DNA of 64,000 nucleotides, taken from the NCBI RefSeq assembly GCF_026343335.1, contig NZ_JAPELX010000001.1, forward strand, positions 6,634,001 through 6,698,000. The letters run 5' to 3'. This document shows positions 51,810-60,780 of the stretch, piece after piece. The notes beneath the pieces are model-generated. The model did no database searches. It worked only from the letters and a program-made list of their open reading frames with translations, and was not told the origin of the DNA. Position numbers and translations under genes: made by a program. The first letter of the stretch is position 1; each line of letters starts with the position of its first letter. The stretch comes from Streptomyces sp. NBC_00078 (GTDB taxonomy: Bacteria > Actinomycetota > Actinomycetes > Streptomycetales > Streptomycetaceae).

Positions 51810-53794
51810 TGCCCCCGAACTCCCAGCCCGGCCTGAGTGACGCCACCCGTGGCCGCATCCTCTTCGGCGGTGACTACAACCCCGAGCAGTGGCCCGAGGA
51901 GACCTGGCTCGAGGACGTGCGGCTGATGAAGGACGCCGGCGTGAACTCCGTGACCCTCGGCGTCTTCTCCTGGGCGAAGCTCGAACCCCGGCCCGGGGCG
52001 CGGGAGTTCGGCTGGCTGGACCGGCTGATGGACCTCATGCACGACAACGGCATCGGCGTCGTCCTCGCCACCCCCACCTCCTCGCCCCCGCCCTGGCTGG
52101 GCCGCCTGCACCCCGAGACCCTGCCCCGCGGCGAGGACGGCCGCACCGAGTGGTGGGGCGGCCGGCAGCACTTCTCTCACTCCAGCGCCGCCTACCGCCG
52201 CTACGCCGCCGCCATCACCGAGGACCTCGCCGCCCGCTACGGCGGCCACCCCGCCCTCACCATGTGGCACATCAACAACGAGTACTGCACCTACGACTGG
52301 GGCGACGAGGCCGCCGCCCGCTTCCGCCGCTGGCTGCAGCAGAAGTACGGCACCCTCGACACCCTCAACTCCGCCTGGGGCACCGCCTTCTGGAGCCAGG
52401 GCTACGGCGACTGGGACGAGGTCCTGCCACCCCGGCACGCGCACTACATGAAGAACCCGGGCCAGGTCCTGGACTTCAAGCGGTTCACGTCCGACATGCT
52501 CCTGGAGTGCTACGTCGCCGAGCGGGACATCGTCCGCCGGCACACCCCGGGCCATGTCCCCGTCACCACCAACTTCATGCCGCTGTGGGTCGGACAGGAC
52601 GCCTGGCGGTGGGCGGGGGAGGAGGACGTCGTCTCCGTCGACATCTACCCCGATCCACGCGACCCCCTCGGCGCCCAGCACGGCGCCCTCGTCCAGGACA
52701 TGACCCGCTCGCAGGCCCGCGGCCCCTGGATGCTGATGGAACAGGCGGCGGGACCGGTCAACTGGCGCGGCGTCAACCACCCCAAGCCGCACGGTCTCAA
52801 CCGCCTCTGGTCCCTCCAGGCCGTCGCCCGCGGCGCCGACGCCGTCTGCTACTTCCAGTGGCGCCAGTCCCGGCAGGGCGCGGAGAAGTTCCACTCCGGG
52901 ATGGTCAGTCACGCGGGGGAACAGGGCCGTACGTACCAGGAGGTCAAGCAGCTCGGCTCCGAACTCGCCAGGATCGGCGAGGAAGTGACGGGCAGTCACA
53001 GCAGCGGCGACATCGCGATCCTCCACGACTGGCACTCCTGGTGGGCCGGCGCCCACGAAGGCCGTCTCTCCACCCAGGTCGACTACACCCAGGTCCTCAC
53101 CACCTGGCACCGCGCCCTCTGGCAGGCCCACCTCACCACCGACTTCGCCCACCCCGAACACGACCTCACCGCCTATAAGTTGGTCGTCGTCCCCCAGCTG
53201 TACGCCCTCACGGACGCGGCGATCGACAACCTCCTCGCCTACGTCCGCGGCGGCGGCACCCTCGTCTGCGGCTTCCTGACCGGCGTCGCCGACGAGGACG
53301 ACCGGGTGCGACCCGGCGGCATGGACCCGCGCCTGCGCGAGCTCCTCGGCATCCGCACGCTGCACGAGTGGTGGCCGCTGGACTCGGGGGAGAGCGCCGA
53401 GACCGACGGCTTCCGCGGGACCCTCTGGTCGGAGGAGATCGAGAGCGCCGAGGACACGGCCGTCGAAGCCCGGTACAAGGGCGGCGAACTCGACGGACTG
53501 CCCGCCGTCCTGCGCAGGGGCCGTGCCTGGTACGTCTCCACGCTCCCCGAGCCGCACGCGTTGCGCACTCTCCTCGCCCAGGTCGCGGCCGACGCGGGCG
53601 CCCGCCCGGTCCTCGACGGCCTGCCCGACCGGGTCGAGGCGGTCCGCCGCGGCGATCTGCTCTTCGTCCTCAACCACGGGCGCGAGACGGTGACCGTGCA
53701 GCTGCCGGGCACCCACCACGACCTGCTGACCGGGGTGACCGTCGAGGACGAACTCGCCCTCGGCCGGTACGGCGTGGCGGTGTTGCGGCCATGA
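51809..53794 (+). CDS. GH42 beta-galactosidase
   Basis: 661 residues, no signal peptide. The N-terminal TIM barrel starts GGDYNPEQWPEETWLEDVRL; the acid/base Glu158 is in WHINNEYC and the nucleophile Glu311 in MLMEQAAG. The C-terminal trimerisation and beta domains follow. It would remove beta-galactose from imported xyloglucan side chains (L units), after fucose is removed. It overlaps GH74 by one base (TGATG) and GH95 by four (ATGA). Confidence 0.92.
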   Translation: MPPNSQPGLSDATRGRILFGGDYNPEQWPEETWLEDVRLMKDAGVNSVTLGVFSWAKLEPRPGAREFGWLDRLMDLMHDNGIGVVLATPTSSPPPWLGRLHPETLPRGEDGRTEWWGGRQHFSHSSAAYRRYAAAITEDLAARYGGHPALTMWHINNEYCTYDWGDEAAARFRRWLQQKYGTLDTLNSAWGTAFWSQGYGDWDEVLPPRHAHYMKNPGQVLDFKRFTSDMLLECYVAERDIVRRHTPGHVPVTTNFMPLWVGQDAWRWAGEEDVVSVDIYPDPRDPLGAQHGALVQDMTRSQARGPWMLMEQAAGPVNWRGVNHPKPHGLNRLWSLQAVARGADAVCYFQWRQSRQGAEKFHSGMVSHAGEQGRTYQEVKQLGSELARIGEEVTGSHSSGDIAILHDWHSWWAGAHEGRLSTQVDYTQVLTTWHRALWQAHLTTDFAHPEHDLTAYKLVVVPQLYALTDAAIDNLLAYVRGGGTLVCGFLTGVADEDDRVRPGGMDPRLRELLGIRTLHEWWPLDSGESAETDGFRGTLWSEEIESAEDTAVEARYKGGELDGLPAVLRRGRAWYVSTLPEPHALRTLLAQVAADAGARPVLDGLPDRVEAVRRGDLLFVLNHGRETVTVQLPGTHHDLLTGVTVEDELALGRYGVAVLRP

Positions 53795-55986
53795 ACCTCG
53801 TCCACGGAACCTGGGAGCCCCGCCCCGCCGGCCGCTGGGAGGACGGCTTCCTGAGCGGGAACGGCCACCACGGCGCCCTGATGTTCGGCGACCCGAACGA
53901 CGAACGGATCGTCGTCACGCACCACACCCTCGTCCGCCCGAACAGCGGCGAGCAGGCCCGCCCGCCTCAGCTCGCCGCCGAACTGCCCGCCCTCCAGGAC
54001 CGGTTGCTCGCGGGCGACCTGTACGCGGCCGAAGGCTTCACCGACGGCCGCGACCTGCAGTGGGTGCAGCCCTTCCACCCCGCCTTCCGGATACGGCTGC
54101 GCACGGCGCCCGGCGAGGAGCCGCGCCGCTACCGCCGCTCTGTCGACTTCACCACCGGCGTCGCCGAGGCGGTGTGCGAGGGCCGGTGCAGCCGCGTCTT
54201 CGTCTCGCGTGCCGACGACGTGATCGTCCAGCAGATCACGGCCCCCGACGTCGACATCGCCCTGGACCACCGGCTGCCGAGCGCACCCACGGGTCTCGCC
54301 GTCGGCGACGGGGCGGTCCTCACCGCTGAAGGTGCCCTGCTCACCCTGCGCGTCCGCTACCCCGGCACCGACACGGCGTACACCGGAGTGACGCTCGTCG
54401 CGATCACCGGCGGACGCGCGACCCTCACTCCCCCCGGCGTACGGGTCACGGGCGCGGAGTCGGTCCTGCTGCTGACCCGGGTGCTGCGGCACACCGGCGA
54501 GCTGGACGCGACGCCCCACACCCGCGCCCTGCGCGCCCTGCTGCCGGACGGCGAGGATCCGTACACCACCCTCCTGGACCGCCACACCGCCCTCCACCGC
54601 ACCGCATACGAGCGTGTCACCCTCGACCTGGACGCGGACCCCGCCGAACGCGCCCTGCCCGGCTCGGAGTTGCTCGCGCGCCCGGACAGTTCCGCCCTCC
54701 TGGAACGCCTCTTCGCCGCCGGCCGCTACCACCTGCTCTCCGCGAGCGGCCTGTTCCCGCCCCGGCTGACCGGCCTGTGGACCGGCGCCTGGAACACGGC
54801 GTGGTCGGGGGCGTTCACCAACGACGCCAACCTCAACCTTCAGACGGCCTCCGCGGCCGCCGCCGCACTCCCCGAAGTGACGGAAGCACACGCCTTCCTG
54901 ATCGCGCGTCAGCTTCCCGACTGGGCCGAGAACGCCCGCGCGGTCTTCGGCGCCCGCGGCGTCGTCGCCCCCGCCCATACCGACGGCGAGTCCGGACTGA
55001 CGTACCACTTCAGCCGCGAATACCCCCTGCACCTGTGGACGGCGGGCGCCGACTGGCTGCTCAAGCCGCTCGTCGACCACGACGAGACCCGTGGCGAACG
55101 CGACCCCCGCACCGCCCACGCACTCGCCCAAGTCGCCCTGTTCTACGAGGACTTCCTCACCCGGACCGAGAAGGACGGCAATCTGGTCGTCGTCCCGTCC
55201 TACTCGCCCGAGAACCGCCCCGCGAACGCGAGCTGGGGCGCGGTCAACGCGGCCATGGACCTCTCGGCCGCCCGGCACGCCCTGCTGACGGCTGCCGCCT
55301 ACCACCCGCAGACCCCCGAAGCCGACCGCTGGCGGGCCCTCGCCGACCGTCTCCCGCCCCACCGCGTCAACGCCGACGGCGCCCTGGCCGAATGGGCCTG
55401 GCCCGGCCTCGACGACACCTACGACCACCGTCACCTCAGCCACCTCTACGGCGTCTGGCCGCTCGACGAGATCAGCCCCTACGACACCCCGGACCTCGCG
55501 GCCGCCGCCCACCGGGCCCTCGAACTGCGCGGCGCCGAGAACGACTCCGCCCACGGCCATCTGCACCACGCCCTCGTCGCCGCCCGCCTGCGCGACGGCG
55601 AACGGGTCGCGCACGCCCTCGGCCAGGTCCTCAAGGGCGACTTCTTCCACACCTCCCTGATGAGCGCCCACTACCCGAACCGCGACGTCTACAACGCCGA
55701 CGCCGCACACACCCTGCCCGCCGTGCTGATCGAGACGCTCGTGCAGTCGACCCCGGACCGCCTGGTCCTGCTGCCCGCGCTCCCGACGGACTACCCGAAG
55801 GGCCAACTTCTCGGCGTCCGTACCCGGTTCGGGGCGGAGCTCGACCTCACCTGGAACCCGCACGAAGCGACCGCGGTGCTGCGCCCCACCCGCACCCACC
55901 GCGTCGAACTCAGGACCTTCTCCGGTACCCGACCGCTCGACCTCGTCGCCGGAGAAGACCACGTCCTCCCCCTGGGAGCGTGGTAA
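53791..55986 (+). CDS. GH95 alpha-L-fucosidase-type enzyme
   Basis: 731 residues, no signal peptide. Family features: the N-terminal GRWEDGFLSGNGHHGALMFG, the residues Asn347 and Asn349 in NDANLNLQ, Glu534 in ALAEWAW as general acid, HRHLSHLYGVWP, and Asp637. The block normally FQIDGNFG reads YNADAAHTLPA here, so the aspartate is kept but its neighbours differ. GH95 members are alpha-1,2-L-fucosidases or alpha-L-galactosidases. Given the other genes it should remove the terminal fucose of XXFG units. It overlaps GH42 by four bases. Confidence 0.88.
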   Translation: MNLVHGTWEPRPAGRWEDGFLSGNGHHGALMFGDPNDERIVVTHHTLVRPNSGEQARPPQLAAELPALQDRLLAGDLYAAEGFTDGRDLQWVQPFHPAFRIRLRTAPGEEPRRYRRSVDFTTGVAEAVCEGRCSRVFVSRADDVIVQQITAPDVDIALDHRLPSAPTGLAVGDGAVLTAEGALLTLRVRYPGTDTAYTGVTLVAITGGRATLTPPGVRVTGAESVLLLTRVLRHTGELDATPHTRALRALLPDGEDPYTTLLDRHTALHRTAYERVTLDLDADPAERALPGSELLARPDSSALLERLFAAGRYHLLSASGLFPPRLTGLWTGAWNTAWSGAFTNDANLNLQTASAAAAALPEVTEAHAFLIARQLPDWAENARAVFGARGVVAPAHTDGESGLTYHFSREYPLHLWTAGADWLLKPLVDHDETRGERDPRTAHALAQVALFYEDFLTRTEKDGNLVVVPSYSPENRPANASWGAVNAAMDLSAARHALLTAAAYHPQTPEADRWRALADRLPPHRVNADGALAEWAWPGLDDTYDHRHLSHLYGVWPLDEISPYDTPDLAAAAHRALELRGAENDSAHGHLHHALVAARLRDGERVAHALGQVLKGDFFHTSLMSAHYPNRDVYNADAAHTLPAVLIETLVQSTPDRLVLLPALPTDYPKGQLLGVRTRFGAELDLTWNPHEATAVLRPTRTHRVELRTFSGTRPLDLVAGEDHVLPLGAW

Positions 55987-56024
55987 CCACCCCCGCATTT
56001 CCCCCCACCCATGGAAGGGACACC

Positions 56025-56738
56025 ATGGCAGAAAACATTTGGCGCAAGGCCACCATGGCCGTGCTGGCCCCGGCGATGGCCATAGGCGCCACCGTCGGCC
56101 TCGCGTCCGCCCCCGCCTCCGCCGCCGTCTGGAACACCTGCGACCAGTACGGCAGCACGAGCCTGGACGGCTACATGCTCTACAACAACATCTGGGGCTC
56201 CGGCGCCGGCAGCCAGTGCATCTGGGCCAACTCCGGCACCAACTGGGGCGTCGTGGCCAACCACCCCGACACCGGCGGCATCAAGTCCTACCCCAACTCC
56301 GACAAGGTGATCAACAAGTCGATCACCTCGCTCCGTTCACTGTCCAGCAGCTACAACGTCAGCGTGCCGTCGTCCGGCGCGTACGAGACGGCGTACGACA
56401 TCTGGGACACCAACCACAAGTACGAGATCATGCTCTGGATGAACAAGACCGGAGCCGTCGGCCCGCTCGGCACCTCGCAGGGCAACGCCACGCTGGGCGG
56501 TCACACCTGGACCGTCTACAAGGGCAGCAACGGCTCCAACGACGTGTTCTCGTTCGTCCGCACCTCCAACTCGTCCTCCGGCACCGTCGACGTCCTGCCG
56601 ATCCTGAAGTGGATCAAGGACACCAAGGGCTGGTTCGGCGATGTGACCATGGGCGACTTCCAGTTCGGCTTCGAGATCACGTCCTCGTCCGGCGGCCTGA
56701 ACTTCACCGTCAACAACGCGACCGTCAGCAGTAGTTGA
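56025..56738 (+). CDS. GH12 secreted endoglucanase/xyloglucanase
   Basis: 237 residues. A signal peptide (ending PASA, about residue 34) is followed by a single GH12 beta-jelly-roll: nucleophile Glu134 in EIMLWMNKTG and acid/base Glu217 in FQFGFEITSS. It is one-domain, with no linker or CBM2 as many Streptomyces endoglucanases have. GGAAGGGA lies before the ATG. Being last in the operon and secreted, it would act with GH74 on the polymer, either as xyloglucanase or on less branched glucan. Confidence 0.92.
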   Translation: MAENIWRKATMAVLAPAMAIGATVGLASAPASAAVWNTCDQYGSTSLDGYMLYNNIWGSGAGSQCIWANSGTNWGVVANHPDTGGIKSYPNSDKVINKSITSLRSLSSSYNVSVPSSGAYETAYDIWDTNHKYEIMLWMNKTGAVGPLGTSQGNATLGGHTWTVYKGSNGSNDVFSFVRTSNSSSGTVDVLPILKWIKDTKGWFGDVTMGDFQFGFEITSSSGGLNFTVNNATVSSS

Positions 56739-56843
56739 GTCATCTGCCGGCCGAGTCGTCGACCGACAGAGTGAGGGTGGCCGTTCCGGGCGCGCGACCG
56801 GGGCGGCCACCCGCCGTTCACCGGCGTGGGGTTGGATGGCGCC

Positions 56844-57416
56844 ATGCACATTGCCACCCCCCTCCGGTACGTCGTGCCCGCCGGCGCCGCACTCCTGCTC
56901 TCCGCCGCGCCCGCCTCCGCGACCCCCGCACCGGTCTCCCCACTGCAGCCGGTCACCTCCCTCGCCGCCGAACGCCTCGCCACCGCCGACCTCGTCGCGG
57001 CCGCGAAGTGGGGCACCGACAGCCCCATCGACGATCCGGCCCGCGAGCAGGTCGTCCTCGACTCCGTCGCCGCCGAGGCCCAGCGGACAGGGGCCGACCC
57101 CGATGAGGTCCGGCGCATCTTCCGCGACCAGATCGAGGCGAACAAGGTCGTCCAGCGCGGCCTGTACGCCCGCTGGGAGGCCCATCCCGAGCAGGCGCCG
57201 ACCACCAAGCCGGACCTGAACGTCGTCCGCGAGACCATCAACCGCATCAACACGGACCTCGTCCAGGCCGTCGCCGACTCCACGCCACAGCGCACCGCGC
57301 CGACCTGCCGGCCCGAACTCGCTCTGGCCGTCGTAGAGGTCCACCACGACAAGCACCCGGACCTGCTGCACACCCGCGCGCTGGTCCGCTCCCTCGTTTC
57401 CGTCTGCAGGGACTGA
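56844..57416 (+). CDS. Secreted chorismate mutase (AroQ-gamma type)
   Basis: 190 residues. A signal peptide (to about residue 28, PASA) precedes an all-helical AroQ-gamma domain with AAERLATADLVAAAKWGTDS, a PIDDPAREQVVLDSVAAEAQ segment, DPDEVRRIFRDQIEANKVVQ and two Cys (CRPEL and VCRD) that could form a disulphide, as in the exported M. tuberculosis enzyme. It converts chorismate to prephenate, but its purpose outside the cell is unknown. It lies within the xyloglucan locus, 105 bases after GH12, and may have its own promoter. Confidence 0.85.
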   Translation: MHIATPLRYVVPAGAALLLSAAPASATPAPVSPLQPVTSLAAERLATADLVAAAKWGTDSPIDDPAREQVVLDSVAAEAQRTGADPDEVRRIFRDQIEANKVVQRGLYARWEAHPEQAPTTKPDLNVVRETINRINTDLVQAVADSTPQRTAPTCRPELALAVVEVHHDKHPDLLHTRALVRSLVSVCRD

Positions 57417-57429
57417 CGCGGAAAAATGC

Positions 57430-57498
57430 GGCTGGTTCCCCAGGTGAAGGGGGGCCGGCCGCGCCCCTGACGGGGCGCGGGGAACTGCGCGACCAGCC
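57430..57498. repeat. Dispersed Streptomyces repeat with nested hairpins
   Basis: GGCTGGT (57430-57436) pairs with ACCAGCC (57492-57498) and, inside, GCGCCCC pairs with GGGGCGC around TGAC. The word GGGGCGCGGGGAACTGCGCG is one I recognise as a frequent intergenic repeat in Streptomyces. Here it lies between two convergent genes and may act as terminator. Confidence 0.7.
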
Positions 57499-57550
57499 AC
57501 GACGGTGCCGCACCCGCCCGAGGGCAGGGCGCGGCACCCCCTGCGACCGG

Positions 57551-59599
57551 CTATTCCGCCAGCGGCAACTGCGCCCCGTCCCGCAGGAACAGCGGGATGC
57601 GGTCCAGCGGGGCGTCGACCGTCACGGCCGCACCGCCCTCGTACGTCTCACCGGTCCACGCGTCCGTCCAGGTCGCACCCGCCGGGAGATAGGTCGTACG
57701 GGCCGTCGCGCCCGCCGTCAGTACCGGTGCGACCAGCAGGTCCCGGCCGAAGAGGTAGGCGTCGTCCACCGTCCAGGCCGTCTGGTCGTCCGGGAACTCC
57801 AGGAACAGCGGCCGCATCACCGGCAGCCCCTCCTCGTGCGCCTCCCGCATCACGTCCAGCACGTACGGCTTCAGACGGTCCCGCAGCCGCAGGTAGCGCT
57901 CCAGGATCGCGCCCGCCTCCTCGCCGTAGGACCACACCTCGTTCGGGCCGCCGGTCATCTCCGGGCCGAGCGGCATGCCCGGGTCGCGGAAGCCGTGCAG
58001 ACGCATCAGCGGGGACAGGGCGCCGAACTGGAACCAGCGGACCATCACTTCGCGGTACGCCGGATCGTCAGGGTCGCCGCCGTGGAAGCCGCCGATGTCC
58101 GTGTTCCACCAAGGGATGCCGGACAGGGCCGTGTTGAGACCGGCCGCGATCTGGCGGCGCAGCGTCGGGAAGTCGGTGCCGATGTCGCCGGACCACAGGG
58201 CGGCGCCGTAGCGCTGACTGCCCGCCCAGGCCGAGCGGTTGAGGGTGATGATCTCGTCGTCGCCGGAGCCGGAGGCCTGCAGGCCCTCGTAGAAGGTGCG
58301 GGAGTTCTCGGCCGGGTAGCTGTTGCCGACCTCCAGGCCGGGGCCCGTCCAGTAGCGCAGGTTCGCCTGGAATCCGGGCTTGAGCTCCGGCTCGCAGGCG
58401 TCCAGCCAGAAGGCCGTGATGCCGTACGGCTCCAGGTAGTTCTCCTTGACCCTGGACCACACGAACTCACGGGCTTCGGGGTTCGTGGCGTCGTAGAAGG
58501 CCACCTGGACGGTGGAGGCGACCTCCTTGTCGGGCCAGTCGGCGTGCGCCATCGGGCCGTACTGGGTGCCGATGAAGTATCCGCGCTGCTCCATCACCGG
58601 GTGGTTCTCGCTCAGCGGCGACACGGACGGCCACACGCTCACCACCAGCTTGATGCCGAGCTCCTCCAGCTCACGCACCATCGCCGCCGGGTCCGGCCAC
58701 TCGCTCGGGTCGAACTTCCACTCGCCCAGGTGCGTCCAGTGGAAGAAGTCGCAGACGATGGCGGTGATGGGCAGACCCCGGCGCTTGTACTCCCGTGCCA
58801 CCGCGAGGAGTTCGTCCTGGGTGCGGTAGCGCAGCTTGCACTGCCAGAAGCCCGCCGCCCACTCCGGCAGCATCGGCGTACGTCCCGTCACCGCGCTGTA
58901 GCGGCGCTGGCCGTCGGCCGGGGCGCCCGCGGTGATCCAGTAGTCGATCTGGCGGGCCGAGTCGGCCACCCAGCGGGTGCCGTTGTGCGCCAGCTCCACG
59001 CGGCCGATCGCCGGGTTGTTCCACAGGAGGGTGTAGCCGCGGCTGGAGGAGAGCACCGGGATGCCGACCTCGGCGTTGCGCTGGACCAGGTCGAGGACCA
59101 GGCCCTTCTGGTCGAAGCGGCCGTGCTGGTGCTGGCCGAGGCCGAACAGCTTCTCGTCGTCGTAGGCGGCGAAGCGCTGCTCCAGGCGGTGGTGGCCGCC
59201 TCCGACGGCGGTGTAGAGGCGGGAGCCCGGCCACCAGAAGTGGGCGCGTTCCTCCGCGAGGAGCTCGAAGGAGTCCTCGCTGCGCAAAAAGCGGATCTGG
59301 CCCTCGGCGTCGACGTGGACGGTCAGCGCGCCCACGGTCAGCTGTCCTTCCGCGTCACCGATCCTCAACGAGCTCTCGGTGTCCGGCGGTTCGTCGAGCA
59401 GGGCGCCCGGCAGCCCGTCCAGGACCGGTCCGCCGAGCCGCGTCCGCACCCGGACCGCGTCCGGACCCCAGGGCTCCACACGTACCGTCTCCTGGCGGCC
59501 GGTCCACTCCAGGGCGCCGCCCCGCTCGCGGAACGTGCCGATGGTGGGAGACGACTGCGCAAGACTGACCTTGGGCTGAATTTCGGCAGGCTGATTCAC
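57551..59599 (-). CDS. GH31 alpha-xylosidase
   Basis: 682 residues, no signal peptide. The nucleophile Asp400 is in AFWLDACEPE and the acid/base Asp472 in LWSGDIGTDF; FFHWTHLGEWKFDPSEWPDP and ALSGIPWWNTDIGGFHGGDP are typical of alpha-xylosidase-type GH31. The GTG at 59599 follows CAGGAG. It should remove xylose from the non-reducing end of xyloglucan oligosaccharides, allowing GH3 to take the exposed glucose. It lies 61 bases downstream of the LacI-type regulator on the same strand, probably in one transcript. Confidence 0.9.
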   Translation of the reverse strand: MNQPAEIQPKVSLAQSSPTIGTFRERGGALEWTGRQETVRVEPWGPDAVRVRTRLGGPVLDGLPGALLDEPPDTESSLRIGDAEGQLTVGALTVHVDAEGQIRFLRSEDSFELLAEERAHFWWPGSRLYTAVGGGHHRLEQRFAAYDDEKLFGLGQHQHGRFDQKGLVLDLVQRNAEVGIPVLSSSRGYTLLWNNPAIGRVELAHNGTRWVADSARQIDYWITAGAPADGQRRYSAVTGRTPMLPEWAAGFWQCKLRYRTQDELLAVAREYKRRGLPITAIVCDFFHWTHLGEWKFDPSEWPDPAAMVRELEELGIKLVVSVWPSVSPLSENHPVMEQRGYFIGTQYGPMAHADWPDKEVASTVQVAFYDATNPEAREFVWSRVKENYLEPYGITAFWLDACEPELKPGFQANLRYWTGPGLEVGNSYPAENSRTFYEGLQASGSGDDEIITLNRSAWAGSQRYGAALWSGDIGTDFPTLRRQIAAGLNTALSGIPWWNTDIGGFHGGDPDDPAYREVMVRWFQFGALSPLMRLHGFRDPGMPLGPEMTGGPNEVWSYGEEAGAILERYLRLRDRLKPYVLDVMREAHEEGLPVMRPLFLEFPDDQTAWTVDDAYLFGRDLLVAPVLTAGATARTTYLPAGATWTDAWTGETYEGGAAVTVDAPLDRIPLFLRDGAQLPLAE

Positions 59600-59660
59600 G
59601 AGGGGTGCTCCTGAAGGGATGCAGACAGGGGCGTGCCGCGCGGGCACGGTTCGGGGGCTG

Positions 59661-60674
59661 TCAGGAACCCGACGGGGCCGGGCCGGTGCTGGCCCGGACC
59701 GTCAGCTCGGGGGAGATCAGAACGACTTCGTCGGTCCCGTGGCCGTCGAGCTTGACGACCAGACGCTCCACGGCGTGCCGGCCCATCTCCTGTGCGGGGA
59801 TGGCGACGGACGTCAGCCGCACCGATGCCTGGACGGCGACCTGGTCCGGACAGACCGCGACCACCGACACGTCCTCCGGCACGGCACGGCCCTGCTGGCG
59901 CAGCAGGCCGAGCAGGGGCTCGACGGCCTGCTCGTTCTGCACGACGAAGCCAGTGGTGCCCGGGCGCTCGTCGAGGATGCGGGCGAGGGTGACGGCCATG
60001 GCGTCGTAACCGCCCTCGCACGGCCGGTGCAGCACCCCGATGCCCAACTCCCGTGCCCGGGAGCGGAGTCCGTCGAGGGTGCGCTCGGCGAAGCCGGTGT
60101 GCCGCTCGTAGACCCCGGGGGCCTCGCCGATGACGGCGATGTCCCGGTGGCCGAGCATCGCCAGATGCTCGACGCACAACGCGCCCGTCGCCTTGAAGTC
60201 GAGGTCGACGCAGGTCAGCCCGCTGGTGTCGGCGGGCAGCCCGATGAGCACGGAGGGCTGGTCGGTGCCGCGCAGCAACGGCAGCCGCTCGTCGTCGAGT
60301 TCGACGTCCATCAGGATCATCGCGTCGGCGAGCCCGCTGCCGGTGACCCGGCGCACGGCGTCGGGGCCCTCCTCGCCGGTCAGCAGCAGGACGTCGTAGC
60401 CGTGCGTGCGGGCCGTGGTGGCGACCGCGATGGCGATCTCCATCATCACCGGCACGTACATGTCGGTGCGCAGGGGGACCATCAGCGCGATGATGTTCGA
60501 CTTGCTGCTGGCCAGGGCCCGCGCGCCCGCGTTCGGGTGGTAGCCGAGTTCGCGGATGCTCTGCTCGACCCGCTGCCGGGTGGTCGTGGAGATGGACCGC
60601 TTGCCGCTGAGGACATAACTCACCGTGCTCGCCGAGACTCCGGCGTGCTGGGCGACCTCGGCGAGGGTGACCAT
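59661..60674 (-). CDS. LacI family transcriptional regulator of the xyloglucan locus
   Basis: 337 residues. The N-terminal HTH and hinge (VTLAEVAQHAGVSASTVSYV, ending NAGARALASSKS) are followed by a periplasmic-binding-protein-like effector domain (about 60-330). The ATG at 60674 follows GGGAGAG. It probably represses the locus by binding the palindrome TCGAAGCGCTTCGA, which occurs beside the promoters of the GH3 gene and transport operon and twice in front of this gene. The effector is likely to be a xyloglucan fragment or one of its sugars; this is inferred. Confidence 0.92.
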   Translation of the reverse strand: MVTLAEVAQHAGVSASTVSYVLSGKRSISTTTRQRVEQSIRELGYHPNAGARALASSKSNIIALMVPLRTDMYVPVMMEIAIAVATTARTHGYDVLLLTGEEGPDAVRRVTGSGLADAMILMDVELDDERLPLLRGTDQPSVLIGLPADTSGLTCVDLDFKATGALCVEHLAMLGHRDIAVIGEAPGVYERHTGFAERTLDGLRSRARELGIGVLHRPCEGGYDAMAVTLARILDERPGTTGFVVQNEQAVEPLLGLLRQQGRAVPEDVSVVAVCPDQVAVQASVRLTSVAIPAQEMGRHAVERLVVKLDGHGTDEVVLISPELTVRASTGPAPSGS

Positions 60675-60691
60675 CCAGCTCTCCCAGCGGT

Positions 60692-60705
60692 GTGAAGCGC
60701 TTCGA
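60692..60705. promoter_or_regulatory. LacI-type operator in front of the regulator gene
   Basis: GTGAAGCGCTTCGA, one base different from the full palindrome, 18 bases upstream of the ATG. It suggests autoregulation. Confidence 0.7.
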
Positions 60706-60780
60706 CAGCGCGTATTGCGAGTATGGGCGGGTGAGGGTGGTTCGACACTAGCTCTACCGGAGGTAGGTGTCCATAGGTCG

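Noticed and set aside
50132-53794. Apparent fusion upstream of GH42
   Set aside because: The upstream part is an out-of-frame reading of GH74; GH42 starts at the overlapping ATG at 51809.
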